Source: Cyanoderma ruficeps
Lineage: Eukaryota > Chordata > Aves > Passeriformes > Timaliidae
DNA: 64,000 bases
Assembly: GCA_008694505.1 (NCBI GenBank)
Contig: VZDJ01000782.1
Coordinates: 34,961,872-35,025,871 of the forward strand
Reading direction: 5' to 3'
A model generated the notes under the pieces. That model had not been told where the DNA came from and did not search any database. It was given only the letters and a program-made list of their open reading frames with translations. The position numbers and the translations under genes were made by a program. Below, one piece after another: positions 62,205 to 64,000 of the stretch; the first letter of the stretch is position 1, and each line of letters starts with the position of its first letter.

Positions 62205-64000
62205 AATTTCATGCTTGGTTATGATTTTTGGGGTTTATGCCCGATTTTATGCTGTTCCTGCTTTTACCTTGCAGGAAATTGCCTTTTTCTGGAAGTAAAT
62301 TACTTGGATATTGTTTCTTCGAAAGTATGTGCATGTTTGAAGTATCAAGCAGGTAGATTATAAAAGGAAAGACATTTACACAAAACAAACACTGCAGCAT
62401 TTTAGGGGCTGCTTAAGCAGAGCTCCCACTTTCCTCTGCTCATTTGTTGTGTCCTCACGTAGAAAGCATATTTTCTACTGTAACTTCATATGACCTGAAA
62501 GAAGACCTAGGGAACGAAGAGGTTATCAGTTATTGAATGAGAGGCAAACTATAAGCTAATTCTTAGCGCAGAAATTACTGATTTTCATAGCCACCAGAGA
62601 AGGAATTTAGTCTCCAGTTCTCTCTGAATTCAATGATTTCTTTCAAAACTCCAGTCTGACAGACTGGATTATTGGTTTTGATGCCGTGCCAAATCTTTAC
62701 AAATGGCAATAACAAATCTGGAAAGTCAGCAATAGAGAGTCCATGCCCTTGTACAACCCCTTGGAGAAACAACCTGGTGGGAAGCCAGGTGGACTCTCGG
62801 CATGGGAAACTGTTGGTAACAACACACAGGACCACACATTGACTATATCCAGAATTAATTTTGCACTACCAGGAATGAGTTATTAGAGTCATAGTAGGCA
62901 AGAAAACTTTCAACAGCAAAAACACCTTTTCAGCCAGACTGGGATGGAGAGTCCACCGCCTCATACAAACTAGGCCAGCAAACAAGCTGGCCAGTATTAA
63001 GTCAGGATCTTGTTCATATTCATACCAGGGAAACAGAAACCTGCTGTCAGCAATCCACTGATACAAAACTCTTAAGGAACAAAAAAGCATTCATCATCCC
63101 AAGAGCTGCCACTGCCGGTTCACTTCCCTGCTTTCCAGCTGGTGGTCCCACCAGGTGCTTACTGCCCTTTTTTCACCCTGCAGGTAGGGTGAAAAAGGTT
63201 TGTCTTTTCATTGGAAATGTCGCAGTGGATTTTGCTTGCTTCTGCTCTCTTTTCAGCCAGAGGCCAGGAGCATTGTGCTGCAAACTAAAGCTCTTTTCAG
63301 CTTTTTCTCCTGGCTGTTCATCTCCCTTCAGCTTTCTTTAATCACTTTCCCCAGCTCAAGTCCTGGGCAGATGGCAGCATTATTATCCTCATCTCCTTCA
63401 AACATTCCACTTCATTTTTAAAAAACATGCTGTCATACAGACTAAGGCCGTCCTTGTGAAATACTTCACCCCTGTCCCAAACCAGGACACAGCCACACAC
63501 ATCCACTTTTCTGCCTCGCTGTAAATTCCCAATGTAATATTTGGCAAACCATTAAGGGGCATATTTTTTTACATAGGTACTGATCTGGCTCCCAGGCTCC
63601 CTGTGCCTTCATTTTCTGTCATTGTGTGAGGAAGACCTGACTGCTTCCTTCTGATGGGAAACAGGATGCAGATAAAATCTTACAGTCTCCAGGTACTTTC
63701 GATAACATTAAGAAACCCATATGTGAGTCTGCTCCTTGCCTTCTACATGACAAAGGATTATGTAGGGTTGAATGACAATAAAAGGTGATTCACAAAGCTG
63801 GTTATTATCAACTTTCAGGTTATGGAAGCTTGGTGATTGAAAGCCATTTTGCACTGTGTGGAATTTCCTCTTAGCTCTTTTATAATTGCCATTTTTTCTT
63901 AGCAAAATAGATAAAACCCCAAGAAACTCAAAGCTGAAGTGACCTGACCTTTTCCTAGATTAAAATTAATACCGTCTCCTGAGTTGTTTAGATGTGGGAA

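Larger units (their letters stand above)
57551..64000. other. Downstream intergenic DNA
   Basis: This AT-rich sequence after the likely end of GPR158 contains one sense CR1 fragment (59010-59275) and an (AT)n run at 62184-62204. A moderately GC-rich patch at about 60440-60880 holds the longest frame of the region (150 codons). That frame has no recognisable domain and is probably chance. No exon of MYO3A, the next gene in mammals, was recognised. Confidence 0.7.

Noticed and set aside
1..64000. Orientation bias of CR1 copies relative to GPR158
   Set aside because: I count five sense copies plus one doubtful sense fragment, and five antisense copies. There is no bias to report.
57551..64000. 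First exons of MYO3A, expected next in mammals
   Set aside because: I looked for the kinase-domain start and its flanks and saw nothing convincing on either strand.

Overview
The window is vertebrate nuclear DNA, almost certainly from a bird. It is AT-rich and intron-rich, and its interspersed repeats are mainly CR1 (chicken repeat 1) LINE fragments in both orientations, plus one LTR of the avian ERVL-like type. The order or species cannot be fixed from the sequence. There is no bacterial or viral gene organisation, no operon, no CRISPR array, and no tRNA or rRNA gene that I could recognise.

One protein-coding gene is supported: the 3' half of GPR158 on the + strand. GPR158 is an orphan-type class C G-protein-coupled receptor, now described as a metabotropic glycine receptor. 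Six coding exons can be placed to the base: 4319-4428, 33583-33821, 44840-44978, 48870-48975, 50892-51038 and 51868-53322. They sum to 2196 bases, which is 731 codons plus a TAA stop, with no frame error at any junction. They encode the end of TM2 or first extracellular loop through TM7, the membrane-proximal RGS-binding helical region, and the long disordered tail with two VCPWE motifs. By comparison with the 11-exon mammalian gene these should be exons 6 to 11. The promoter, the signal peptide and the extracellular ligand-binding exons lie outside the window.

Layout: 1-4318 is the end of intron 5; 4429-33582 is a 29-kb intron 6; 33822-44839 is an 11-kb intron 7; 44979-48869 is intron 8, with a GC rather than GT donor; 48976-50891 is intron 9, with a GC-rich patch; 51039-51867 is a short intron 10. 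The 3' UTR probably runs from 53323 to about 57550, ending after an AATAAA at 57526. The rest, to 64000, is intergenic with one CR1 fragment and no recognised exon. In mammals the next gene is MYO3A, but I saw none of its exons here.

Most open reading frames in the introns and intergenic DNA look like chance or are decayed CR1 reverse transcriptase. I found no new biological system. The points most worth checking are the GC-AG intron, the apparent loss of the middle VCPWE-like motif, the earlier C-terminal stop, the GC-rich patch in intron 9, and the internally deleted CR1 bordered by a hexanucleotide repeat.
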